64,000 bases of DNA from positions 1-64,000 of the forward strand of contig NZ_JALQCW010000065.1 in NCBI RefSeq assembly GCF_023241715.1, read 5' to 3'. Shown here one piece after another: positions 20,034-28,176 of the stretch. The position numbers were made by a program, and so were the translations under genes. The DNA is from Pseudomonas morbosilactucae (GTDB lineage: Bacteria > Pseudomonadota > Gammaproteobacteria > Pseudomonadales > Pseudomonadaceae). Within the stretch, counting starts at the first letter, position 1; every line of letters starts with the position of its first letter. The notes beneath the pieces were generated by a model. That model was not told where the DNA came from, ran no database searches, and saw only the letters and a program-made list of their open reading frames with translations.

Positions 20034-21926
20034 TTAGATGCGGAAGCTGCCCACCAGTTGCTTGAGGCGGGACGCTTGCTGCTCCAGGTCGGAGCAGGCG
20101 CGCAGGGTGGCCTGGAGGTTTTCCACGCCTTCCTGGTTGAGGGTGTTGATCTCGCTGATGTCGACGTTGATCGACTCCACCACGGCGGTCTGTTCTTCGG
20201 TGGCGGTGGCCACGGACTGGTTCATGCCGTCGATCTCGCCGATGCGCTGGGTCACGCTGAGCAGGCGCTCGCCGGCCTGGTTGGCGATGCCGACGCTGCT
20301 CTCGCTCTCGCGCTGGCTCTCGGTCATGGTGTTGACCGCCTCGCGTGCCCCCACTTGCAGCTCCTCGATCATCTTCTGCACTTGCTGCGCCGAGTCCTGG
20401 GTGCGGTGGGCGAGGTTGCGCACTTCATCGGCAACCACCGCAAACCCGCGTCCGGCTTCACCGGCCCGGGCGGCTTCGATGGCGGCGTTGAGGGCCAGCA
20501 GGTTGGTTTGCTGGGAGATGCTGGTGATGACTTCGAGAATCTGCCCGATGTTCACGGTGTTGCTGTTGAGGGTCTCGATGTTGCCGCAGGAGTCGCTGAT
20601 CTTCGCCGACAGTTGATGCATGGCCGAGATGGTTTTATCCACCACTTGCTGGCCGTCTTCCGCCAGGCTGCGGGCGTCGCTGGAGTGCTGCGATGCCAGG
20701 GCCGCGTTCTGGGCGATTTCCTGGGCGGCGGCACCGAGTTGGTTGATGGCTGCGGCCACGCTGTTGGTGCGCGAGGCTTGCTGGTCGGAGTTGAACATCG
20801 ACGAGTTGGAGGCCGCCACCACCCGCAGCGCCACTTCGTTGACCTGGCCGGTGGCCGAGGACACTTCGCGGATCGAGCCGTGGATGCGTTCGACGAAACG
20901 GTTGAAGGACTGGCCCAGGGCGCCGAATTCATCGTTGCCATGGATGGTCAGGCGCTTGGTCAGGTCGCCTTCGCCTTCGGCGATGTCATGCATGGCGCGG
21001 CCCATCACGTGCAGCGGCTGCATCAGCATGCGGATCAGCATCCCCAGCAGGCTGATGATGATCACCACGGCAATGGCCATGGCGATGATCGCCGAGGTGC
21101 GAAACTCGCTGAGCATGGCGAAGGCGGTGTCTTGTTCGAGCACCAGGGCCACGTACCAATTCGCCGAGGGCACGCCTTTGACCTGGGTGAAGGAGATGAA
21201 CTGGGTCTTGCCGTTGACCGTGACTTCCTTCATCCCCGGGCTGACCTGCGGGGCGCCATCGGGATAGGCCTCGCTGAGGCTCTTGAGGATCAGCTTGCTC
21301 TCGGGGTGGATCAGGATCTTGCCGTCAGCGCTGACGATAAAGGCATGGCCGTGGCCGCCGAAGTTCAGCGAGTTGATGATGGCGCTGACGCTGGACAGGT
21401 CGATGTCGGCACCGGCGACGCCGATGAACTGGTTCTGGTGCTGCACCGGTGTGGCCACGGTGATCACCAGCTTGCCCGACGAGGCGGCGATGTAGGGTTC
21501 GGTGACAACGGTCTGGCCGGCGCCGGTAGCCGCCTTGAACCAGCCGCGGGCGCGCGGGTCGTAATCCGCCGGGCGGTTGCCGGCGGGTACCGAGAACATC
21601 ACGCCGTCCTGGCCGCCGAAATAACTGAGCTGGAAATTGCCGGTGTAGGCGGGCAGGCCGACGCTGCGTTTCAGGCTGTCGGCGCCGTTGCCGTCCACGG
21701 CGATCTGCTGGGCCAGGGACTGCAACAGCTGCATGCGGCTTTCCAGCCAGGTCTGGATGTTGCTGGTGGTCAGGCTGCCCAGTTCCTGCATCGAGGATTC
21801 GGTGCTGCTGCGCAATGCCTGGCGCTGGCGGTAGTCGTTGAACAGGATGAAACAGGCAAATGCCACGGCGACCACAAGGGCGGCGGCAAGCAGGATCTTG
21901 TGGCTGAATTTCATGTTTCTGGTCAT
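20034..21926 (-). CDS. Methyl-accepting chemotaxis protein, double-Cache amino-acid type
   Basis: This inner-membrane chemoreceptor has a first membrane helix (about residues 10-30), a periplasmic dCache domain (about 35-275), a second helix (about 280-300), a HAMP domain and a signalling domain with the conserved hairpin EAARAGEAGRGFAVVADEVR. The ligand pocket shows R-x-W-F (RARGWF near 127), EPY and GADID, close to the motif of amino-acid receptors such as PctA, with Phe for the usual Tyr, so an amino acid ligand is likely but unproven. The start is uncertain: ATG at 21926 or 21914, neither with a strong ribosome site. Confidence 0.9.
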   Translation of the reverse strand: MTRNMKFSHKILLAAALVVAVAFACFILFNDYRQRQALRSSTESSMQELGSLTTSNIQTWLESRMQLLQSLAQQIAVDGNGADSLKRSVGLPAYTGNFQLSYFGGQDGVMFSVPAGNRPADYDPRARGWFKAATGAGQTVVTEPYIAASSGKLVITVATPVQHQNQFIGVAGADIDLSSVSAIINSLNFGGHGHAFIVSADGKILIHPESKLILKSLSEAYPDGAPQVSPGMKEVTVNGKTQFISFTQVKGVPSANWYVALVLEQDTAFAMLSEFRTSAIIAMAIAVVIIISLLGMLIRMLMQPLHVMGRAMHDIAEGEGDLTKRLTIHGNDEFGALGQSFNRFVERIHGSIREVSSATGQVNEVALRVVAASNSSMFNSDQQASRTNSVAAAINQLGAAAQEIAQNAALASQHSSDARSLAEDGQQVVDKTISAMHQLSAKISDSCGNIETLNSNTVNIGQILEVITSISQQTNLLALNAAIEAARAGEAGRGFAVVADEVRNLAHRTQDSAQQVQKMIEELQVGAREAVNTMTESQRESESSVGIANQAGERLLSVTQRIGEIDGMNQSVATATEEQTAVVESINVDISEINTLNQEGVENLQATLRACSDLEQQASRLKQLVGSFRI

Positions 21927-22132
21927 GGGGGGAAAACTACCGCGAGGGGGTCAACGAATATTGGCAATTTGCCATATGACGGGGTTTTACGCTGCATTTA
22001 TGTCGACTTGCCAGCGCCAAAGATTAGTCAGTTTCGGGGAAAGCCGACGAAATGCTTTTTGCCGGGCAAAAGTGCCTGATTTATGGAGCAAATCTGCGAA
22101 TTGGTCCGCAATAAATACCCGCTTCACTGGGG

Positions 22133-22168
22133 AACCAGAAGGGGGTTTTCTCTTCTAAGCTTCTGGTT
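22133..22168. repeat. Inverted repeat upstream of a lipoprotein gene
   Basis: AACCAGAAG and CTTCTGGTT form a perfect 9-bp inverted repeat around 18 bases. It lies 39 bp before the start of the small lipoprotein gene and could be a leader stem or a protein site. Confidence 0.4.
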
Positions 22169-22206
22169 GGCTGCCATGCCTTCCCCCGTCCGCCCAGGAG
22201 TTCACC

Positions 22207-22461
22207 ATGTCGCTGCGTTCTCTCGCTCTGTTGTCGTTTTGCGTGCTGTTGGCTGCGTGCAGCAAGGTCAATCAGGAAAACTATTCCAAGCTTTCGGCAG
22301 GCATGCCCAAGGCCGAAGTTGAGCAACTGCTGGGCAAACCGACTGACTGTTCCGGCGCGCTGGGCATGTCCAGCTGCACCTGGGGTGACAAAAACAGCTT
22401 TATCAGCGTGCAGTACGCCGGTGACAAAGTGCTGATGTTTTCCGGGCAAGGCCTGAAGTAA
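22207..22461 (+). CDS. Small BamE/OmlA-like lipoprotein
   Basis: The 84-residue product has a lipoprotein signal with lipobox LLAAC (Cys at about residue 18). It is followed by a single domain with YSKLSAGMPKAEVEQLLGKP, the typical turn of the SmpA/OmlA/BamE-like fold, and two Cys that could form a disulfide. Such proteins are usually outer-membrane anchored and their role is mostly unknown. A lipocalin gene follows 31 bp downstream on the same strand. Confidence 0.82.
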   Translation: MSLRSLALLSFCVLLAACSKVNQENYSKLSAGMPKAEVEQLLGKPTDCSGALGMSSCTWGDKNSFISVQYAGDKVLMFSGQGLK

Positions 22462-22492
22462 ACCGGGGCTGCGTGCCCACGGGAGAAAAATA

Positions 22493-23062
22493 ATGATGCG
22501 TTTTGTATTCACCCTTCTGGTCGGCCTGATCTTGGCCGGATGCGCCACGTCCCGGGACGATTCGCTGGCGCCCAAGACCGTCAACCACGTCGACCTCAAG
22601 CGTTACCAAGGGACTTGGTACGAGTTGGCGCGGTTGCCGATGTACTTCCAGCGCAACTGTGCGCAATCCGAAGCCCGCTACACCTTGCTGCCCGAGGGCA
22701 ATATCGCGGTGCTCAACCGCTGCCTGACGCCGGAGTGGCAATGGGAAGAGGCCCGGGGCACGGCCAAGCCCCAGGTGCCGGGCAAGACCGACAAGCTCTG
22801 GGTCGAGTTTGACAACTGGTTCTCTCGATTGCTGCCTGGCGTGGCCAAGGGCGATTACTGGGTGCTGTACGTCAGCGATGACTACAAGACGGCCATTGTC
22901 GGCAACCCGAACCGGCGCTACCTGTGGCTGCTGTCGCGTTCGCCGGAGGTCAGTGAGACGGTACGCGAGGATTTGCTGAGCAAGGCGCGTCAGCAGGGCT
23001 ATGACACCACGCGGCTGATCTGGCGGGTGTCGGATTCGGCCATGGCCAAGACCTCGAAATAA
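22493..23062 (+). CDS. blc: Outer-membrane lipoprotein lipocalin Blc
   Basis: This bacterial lipocalin binds lipids such as lysophospholipids and is anchored in the outer membrane. The lipobox is LILAGC (Cys at about residue 17). The main lipocalin signature G-x-W-Y is seen in YQGTWYELARLPMYFQ, followed by further strand motifs (YWVLYVSDDYKTAIVG, YLWLLSRSP). Length (189 residues) is normal. It shares strand and probably transcript with the small lipoprotein upstream; a REP-type hairpin follows the stop. Confidence 0.9.
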   Translation: MMRFVFTLLVGLILAGCATSRDDSLAPKTVNHVDLKRYQGTWYELARLPMYFQRNCAQSEARYTLLPEGNIAVLNRCLTPEWQWEEARGTAKPQVPGKTDKLWVEFDNWFSRLLPGVAKGDYWVLYVSDDYKTAIVGNPNRRYLWLLSRSPEVSETVREDLLSKARQQGYDTTRLIWRVSDSAMAKTSK

Positions 23063-23070
23063 ACCGTTAC

Positions 23071-23100
23071 CCGTAGCCGCCGGCAAGCCGGCGCCTACGG
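23071..23100. repeat. REP-type hairpin between blc and hutF
   Basis: CGCCGGC-AA-GCCGGCG with flanking CCGTAG/CTACGG forms an almost perfect long hairpin between two convergent genes. It may stop transcription from both sides. Confidence 0.7.
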
Positions 23101-23108
23101 GCAGAGGT

Positions 23109-24473
23109 TCAGTTGAGGAGGTCGCGCAGCACCTGGGTGAAGGCTCGGCTGCTGTCCTCTTCTTGGGCATGGCGGCCCTCACGCACCACCCATTGCCCAG
23201 CCACCATCACATCGCGTACCTGGCGATCACCACCAGCGAACAGCCAGCGGTTGAGAATGCCATCGCCGTCGGCGGTGGCCAGGTACGGATCGTTGCCATC
23301 GAGCACCAGCCAGTCAGCCCGTTTGCCCACTTCAAGGGCACCGATCGGTTGCCCCAAGGCCTGGGCGCCGCCGTCCAGGGCCGCGTCGTACAGGGTGCGC
23401 CCCACCATCGGCTGATCGCTGCGGTACAGGCGGTTACGCCGCTGATCACGCAGGCGCTGGCCGTATTCCAGCCAACGCAGCTCCTCCACCACACTCAAGG
23501 ACACATGGCTGTCGGAGCCGATCCCCAGGCGTCCGCCCTGGGCCAGGAAGTCCACGGCCGGGAAGATCCCGTCACCGAGGTTGGCTTCAGTGGTCAGGCA
23601 CAAGCCGGCAATGGCCCGGCTCTTGGCCATAAGGCTGACTTCTTCCGGGTTGGCGTGGGTGGCGTGGACCAGGCACCAGCGCTGATCGACCTCGGTGTTT
23701 TCATACAGCCATTGCAGCGGGCGGCGGCCACTCCAGTTGAGGCAGTCATCGACTTCCTTTTGCTGTTCGGCAATGTGGATATGCACCGGGCACTGACTGT
23801 CGCTGGCGGCCAGGACGTCGCGGATCTGCTCCGGCGTCACCGCGCGCAGCGAGTGGAAACACAGGCCCAGGCGTTGCGCCGGTTGTTGCGCCAGCAGCGG
23901 CTGCAGCCGGGCGTGCAGGGCCAGGTAATGCTCGGTGCTGTTGATGAAACGCCGCTGGCCGTCGTTGGGTGCCTGGCCGCCAAACCCCGAATGGCTATAG
24001 AGGACTGGCAACAGGGTCAGGCCGATGCCGGCCGCGCTGGCCGCCTGGCTGATGCGTAGCGAGAGTTCGGCTGGGTCGCTGTAGGGGCTGCCGTTGTGGT
24101 CGTGGTGCACGTAGTGGAATTCCGCCACCGAGGTGTAACCGGCCTTGAGCATCTCGATGTACAACTGGCGGGCGATGATTTCCAACTGCTCGGGGCTGAT
24201 CTTGCCCACCAGCCGGTACATCAGGTCGCGCCAGGTCCAGAAGCTGTCGTTGGGGTTGCCGGCCACTTCCGCCAGCCCGGCCATGGCCCGCTGAAAGGCG
24301 TGGGAGTGCAGGTTGGGCATGCCTGGCAACAGCGGGCCCTTGAGCCGTTCCGCGCCTTGCGCGCTGGCGTTGGCCTGGATGTGGGTCAGTTGGCCATCGG
24401 CGCCGACCTCAAGACGTACATCATTGGCCCATCCACTAGGCAGCAGCGCGCGTTCGGCAAAGAAGGCGGACAT
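23109..24473 (-). CDS. hutF: Formimidoylglutamate deiminase
   Basis: It converts N-formimidoyl-L-glutamate to N-formyl-L-glutamate and ammonia, the fourth step of histidine breakdown in pseudomonads. The amidohydrolase metal ligands are seen in LHSHAFQRA (near residue 57), a His in LVHATHANPEE, and the Asp in GIGSDSHVSLS (near 319). At 454 residues it is full length. It is transcribed away from hutC, with a HutC operator (24502-24511) in the shared gap. With HutG it forms the two-step formimino branch. Confidence 0.95.
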   Translation of the reverse strand: MSAFFAERALLPSGWANDVRLEVGADGQLTHIQANASAQGAERLKGPLLPGMPNLHSHAFQRAMAGLAEVAGNPNDSFWTWRDLMYRLVGKISPEQLEIIARQLYIEMLKAGYTSVAEFHYVHHDHNGSPYSDPAELSLRISQAASAAGIGLTLLPVLYSHSGFGGQAPNDGQRRFINSTEHYLALHARLQPLLAQQPAQRLGLCFHSLRAVTPEQIRDVLAASDSQCPVHIHIAEQQKEVDDCLNWSGRRPLQWLYENTEVDQRWCLVHATHANPEEVSLMAKSRAIAGLCLTTEANLGDGIFPAVDFLAQGGRLGIGSDSHVSLSVVEELRWLEYGQRLRDQRRNRLYRSDQPMVGRTLYDAALDGGAQALGQPIGALEVGKRADWLVLDGNDPYLATADGDGILNRWLFAGGDRQVRDVMVAGQWVVREGRHAQEEDSSRAFTQVLRDLLN

Positions 24474-24501
24474 GGTTCAATTACCCCATCGTGTGTTTAT
24501 T

Positions 24502-24511
24502 TGTATATACA
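24502..24511. promoter_or_regulatory. HutC operator in the hutF-hutC gap
   Basis: TGTA-TA-TACA matches the TGTA-N2-TACA palindrome reported for HutC of P. fluorescens. It lies between the divergent hutF and hutC genes, so HutC would repress hutF and its own operon until urocanate builds up. Confidence 0.78.
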
Positions 24512-24582
24512 TATACAGACGTTTGCCTGCCCGGTAAACTCCGGCAAGCTAGCCACCTTCTACTTTCGAACAAGGATTCCCT

Positions 24583-25332
24583 GTGCCGACTCCGACTGCC
24601 AACTCACCGCTGGCCGCCCACCTGGGCGATAGTCCGGCGCCCTTGTACGCCCGCGTCAAACAAATGATCACGCAGCAGATCGAGAGCGGAAACTGGCCGC
24701 CCCATTACCGCGTGCCGTCGGAAAGTGAGCTGGTCAACCAGTTGGGTTTCAGCCGCATGACCATCAACCGCGCGCTGCGCGAGATGACCGCCGAAGGCAT
24801 GCTGGTGCGCATGCAGGGCGTGGGCACCTTCGTCGCCGAACCCAAGAGCCAGTCGGCGCTGTTTGAAGTGCACAACATTGCCGACGAGATCGCGTCCCGC
24901 GGTCATCGCCACACGTGCAAGGTCATCACCCTGGGCGAAGAGGCTGCCGGCTCCGAGCGCGCCCTGGCCCTGGACATGCGTGAAGGGCAGCGGGTGTTCC
25001 ATTCGTTGATCGTGCATTTCGAAAACGACATCCCGGTGCAGATCGAAGACCGCTTCGTCAACGCGCTGGTGGCGCCGGAGTACCTCAAGCAGGACTTCAC
25101 CCTGCAAACCCCCTATGCCTACCTCAACCAGGTCGCGCCGCTGACCGAAGGCGAGCACGTGGTCGAGGCTATTCTCGCCGAGCCGGAAGAATGCCGGCTG
25201 TTGCAGATCGAGCGCGGCGAGCCGTGCCTGCTGATTCGCCGCCGCACCTGGTCCGGGCGCCAGCCAGTGACCGCCGCGCGCTTGATTCACCCCGGTTCCC
25301 GTCATCGTCTGGAAGGGCGTTTTCATAAATGA
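24583..25332 (+). CDS. hutC: Histidine utilisation repressor HutC
   Basis: This GntR/HutC-family repressor uses urocanate as the inducer. The N-terminal winged helix (about residues 20-85) includes VPSESELVNQLGFSRMTINRALREM; the C-terminal UTRA domain (about 105-245) binds the effector. It starts at GTG, with AAGGA six bases upstream. The stop codon overlaps the hutD start by 4 bp (ATGA). Palindromes matching its site are found in the hutF-hutC gap and at the hutU promoter. Confidence 0.95.
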   Translation: MPTPTANSPLAAHLGDSPAPLYARVKQMITQQIESGNWPPHYRVPSESELVNQLGFSRMTINRALREMTAEGMLVRMQGVGTFVAEPKSQSALFEVHNIADEIASRGHRHTCKVITLGEEAAGSERALALDMREGQRVFHSLIVHFENDIPVQIEDRFVNALVAPEYLKQDFTLQTPYAYLNQVAPLTEGEHVVEAILAEPEECRLLQIERGEPCLLIRRRTWSGRQPVTAARLIHPGSRHRLEGRFHK

Positions 25333-25901
25333 GCCAGTTGCACCTTTTACGCGCGGCCGATTACCCGCGCATGCCGTGGAAGAACGGCGGCGGTAGCACC
25401 GAAGAAATCACCCGCGACGCGGGCCAGGGCCTGGACGGTTTTGGCTGGCGCCTGTCGATTGCCGATATCGGCGAGTCCGGCGGGTTTTCGAGCTTTGCCG
25501 GATATGAGCGGATCATTACCGTGCTGCAAGGCGTGGGCATGACCCTGAACATCGACGGCCAGGATGCGCGGCCCTTGCTGCCGCTGGACCCCTTCGCCTT
25601 CAGTGGCGCCAGCCACGTCAGTTGCACCTTGCTCGACGGGCCGATTCGCGACTTCAACCTGATTTACGCCCCCGACCGTTACCGCGCCCGCTTGCAGTGG
25701 TTCGAGCGCGAGCAGCGCTTCTTTACCCAGGCCACCACAGTGCTGATCTTCAGCGCGGCGCCCCAGGTGCTGGTGGAGTTGGACAACGTTGCTACCCAGG
25801 AACTGGGGCAGCACGATTGTTTGAAGCTAGAAGGTAACGCCGGCGTGCTGGAAATCGCCGTCAGTGGCCTGTGCTGTGTGATTGAACTGAGCCACGCCTG
25901 A
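25329..25901 (+). CDS. hutD: HutD family protein
   Basis: This 190-residue cupin-like protein of the HutD/Ves family starts with the family pattern PRMPWKNGGGSTEEI and has a typical double-barrel make-up of short strands. In P. fluorescens HutD is described as a limiter (governor) of hut expression, perhaps by binding urocanate or related metabolites; its chemistry is not settled. It overlaps hutC by 4 bp, so they form a two-gene operon, which a strong GC hairpin closes 10 bp later. Confidence 0.92.
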   Translation: MSQLHLLRAADYPRMPWKNGGGSTEEITRDAGQGLDGFGWRLSIADIGESGGFSSFAGYERIITVLQGVGMTLNIDGQDARPLLPLDPFAFSGASHVSCTLLDGPIRDFNLIYAPDRYRARLQWFEREQRFFTQATTVLIFSAAPQVLVELDNVATQELGQHDCLKLEGNAGVLEIAVSGLCCVIELSHA

Positions 25902-25910
25902 ACCACGCCT

Positions 25911-25932
25911 GGCCCCGGCCTGATCCGGGGCC
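25911..25932 (+). terminator. GC-rich hairpin after hutCD
   Basis: GGCCCCGG and CCGGGGCC form a perfect 8-bp stem with a 6-base loop, 10 bp after the hutD stop. No T-run follows, so it may stabilise the mRNA end or act as a weak terminator. Confidence 0.55.
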
Positions 25933-26218
25933 GCTGCCCTTGCCTGTATTCCCCCGCCCTTCTTGAAAACCCTTCCGGGCCTGACCTTTGACGCGTCGCG
26001 CGTCGACACCCCGCATTGCTTTTTAAATGGCGCTGACGGCTGTTTCCTGGGCGCACCAATTTGTTACCGAATGCCCCAGGCTGGCGCAAAACTCGCGCCA
26101 GGTAACGATCGTTGCCCCGTGCAAAAAAACCTCGTTAAAAAAATCCCTTCAGCCAAAGCCTTTATTTAGGCGGCTTCTAGCCATTTCCCCAGGTTTCTTC
26201 AGCGTCGATTTGGCGAGT

Positions 26219-26234
26219 TGGCCGCTTGATTGCA
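26219..26234 (+). promoter_or_regulatory. Sigma-54 promoter of hutU
   Basis: TGGCCGCTTGATTGCA has GG and GC exactly 10 bases apart and a perfect -12 TTGCA. It predicts a start near 26245 and a leader of about 140 bases. In P. fluorescens SBW25 hutU is known to use a sigma-54 promoter with CbrB/NtrC. Confidence 0.8.
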
Positions 26235-26238
26235 TATG

Positions 26239-26252
26239 CTTGTATGTACAAG
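26239..26252. promoter_or_regulatory. HutC operator at the hutU promoter
   Basis: CTTGTA-TG-TACAAG is a perfect dyad containing the HutC core TGTA-N2-TACA. It begins five bases after the -12 element and covers the predicted start point, so bound HutC would block polymerase there. Confidence 0.82.
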
Positions 26253-26336
26253 TAAATATGTGTGCGTAAGAGTCGACGCAATCCTCTTCGCACCGTGCCT
26301 GATTTGTTTGTCGCGCACAGGCTGCGCGCAAGCTTC

Positions 26337-26357
26337 CCCACCCACTGCCTGGGTGGG
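26337..26357 (+). promoter_or_regulatory. Leader hairpin of hutU
   Basis: CCCACCCA and TGGGTGGG form a perfect 8-bp stem with loop CTGCC. It ends 15 bases before the GAGGAG ribosome site of hutU. It may affect translation or mRNA stability; no known riboswitch fold is evident. Confidence 0.45.
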
Positions 26358-26386
26358 TCCGGACTGATCGCTGAGGAGTTTCTTTC

Positions 26387-28065
26387 GTGACCGAGAACAC
26401 CAACACCAAGTACCGCAACGTTGAGATCCGCGCCGCCCGTGGCAACCAGCTCACGGCCAAGAGCTGGTTGACCGAAGCACCGCTGCGCATGTTGATGAAC
26501 AACCTCGACCCGGAAGTCGCGGAAAACCCTAAAGAGCTGGTGGTGTATGGCGGTATCGGTCGCGCGGCGCGCAACTGGGAGTGCTACGACAAAATCGTCG
26601 AAAGCCTGACTAATCTGAACGACGACGAGACCCTGCTGGTGCAATCCGGCAAGCCGGTCGGCGTGTTCAAGACCCACAGCAACGCGCCACGCGTACTGAT
26701 CGCCAACTCCAACCTGGTGCCGCACTGGGCCAGTTGGGAGCACTTCAACGAACTGGATGCCAAGGGCCTGGCCATGTACGGCCAGATGACGGCCGGCAGC
26801 TGGATCTACATCGGCAGCCAGGGCATCGTCCAGGGCACCTACGAAACCTTCGTCGAAGCCGGTCGCCAGCACTACGATTCCAACCTCAAGGGCCGTTGGG
26901 TCCTGACCGCCGGCCTGGGCGGCATGGGCGGCGCGCAACCGCTGGCCGCCACCCTGGCCGGTGCCTGCTCGCTGAACATCGAATGCCAGCAGGTCAGCAT
27001 CGATTTCCGCCTCAACAGCCGTTATGTCGATGAGCAAGCCACCGACCTCGACGACGCCCTGGCGCGCATCGCCAAATACACCCAGGAAGGTAAGGCGATC
27101 TCCATCGCACTGCTGGGCAACGCGGCGGAAATCCTCCCGGAACTGGTCAAGCGCGGCGTGCGCCCGGACATGGTCACCGACCAGACCAGCGCCCACGACC
27201 CGCTCAACGGTTACCTGCCGGCCGGCTGGACCTGGGACGAATACCGCGCCCGCGCCAAGACCGAGCCCGCTGCCGTGGTCAAGGCCGCCAAGCAATCCAT
27301 GGCCGTCCACGTCAAAGCGATGCTCGCCTTCCAGAAAATGGGTATTCCGACCTTCGACTACGGCAACAACATTCGCCAGATGGCTCAGGAAGAGGGCGTC
27401 GAGAATGCCTTCGATTTCCCGGGTTTCGTACCGGCCTATATCCGTCCACTGTTCTGTCGCGGCATCGGCCCGTTCCGCTGGGCGGCGCTTTCCGGTGACC
27501 CGCAAGACATCTACAAGACCGACGCCAAGGTCAAGGAGCTGATCCCGGACGACGCCCACCTGCACAACTGGCTGGACATGGCCCGTGAACGCATCAGCTT
27601 CCAGGGCCTGCCGGCGCGGATCTGCTGGGTTGGCCTGGGCTTGCGCGCCAAGCTGGGCCTGGCCTTCAACGAAATGGTGCGCAGCGGCGAGCTGTCGGCA
27701 CCGATCGTTATCGGTCGCGACACCTGGACTCCGGCTCCGTGGCCAGCCCGAACCGTGAAACCGAGTCGATGCAGGACGGTTCCGATGCCGTTTCCGACTG
27801 GCCATTGCTCAACGCCTTGCTCAACACCGCCAGCGGCGCGACCTGGGTGTCCCTGCACCACGGTGGTGGCGTCGGCATGGGCTTCTCTCAGCATTCGGGG
27901 ATGGTCATTGTCTGTGACGGTACTGATGAAGCGGCTGAGCGTATTGCCCGGGTACTGCACAACGACCCGGCCACCGGGGTGATGCGTCACGCCGATGCCG
28001 GCTACCAGATCGCTATCGACTGCGCCAAGGAAAAGGGCCTGAACCTGCCGATGATCACCGGCTGA
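26387..28065 (+). pseudogene. hutU: Urocanate hydratase, frameshifted as sequenced
   Basis: The enzyme turns urocanate into imidazolone propionate using tightly bound NAD. It starts at GTG with GAGGAG eight bases upstream. Frame 1 is normal to VIGRD near residue 445, then leaves the family sequence. The remaining part (ASPNRETESMQDGSD onward to the end) continues in another frame. One C is missing after 27721: GACCAC reads GACAC. Restoring it gives 559 residues, the usual length. Both halves are perfectly conserved in style, so a sequence error or a very recent mutation is likely. It heads the ten-gene operon. Confidence 0.93.
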
Positions 28066-28176
28066 TACCGCTAGGGGCCGGCTTTCGCCAGGGTGGTGTG
28101 CTTGAGGGCGCCATCGTCGGGCAGTCGGCTCCTACTGGGTTTGTGTGCAAAACAATCCATCAGAGGTTGAACATAA

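Larger units (their letters stand above)
25902..26386. promoter_or_regulatory. Control region and leader of the hutU operon
   Basis: This 485-bp gap holds no gene. It contains, in order: a GC hairpin after hutD (25911-25932), an inverted repeat GTTACC/GGTAAC (26063-26106) with a TGGCGC-N7-GCGCCA palindrome inside it (26082-26100), a sigma-54 promoter (26219-26234), a HutC operator (26239-26252), a leader hairpin (26337-26357) and the hutU ribosome site. The repeats about 120-180 bp before the promoter are where CbrB or NtrC would be expected to bind, but I cannot assign them. Confidence 0.75.

Noticed and set aside
26387..28065. hutU as two separate genes, or as a programmed frameshift
   Set aside because: The second part has no ribosome site or proper start, and no slippery heptamer lies at the break. 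A single missing base explains it fully.
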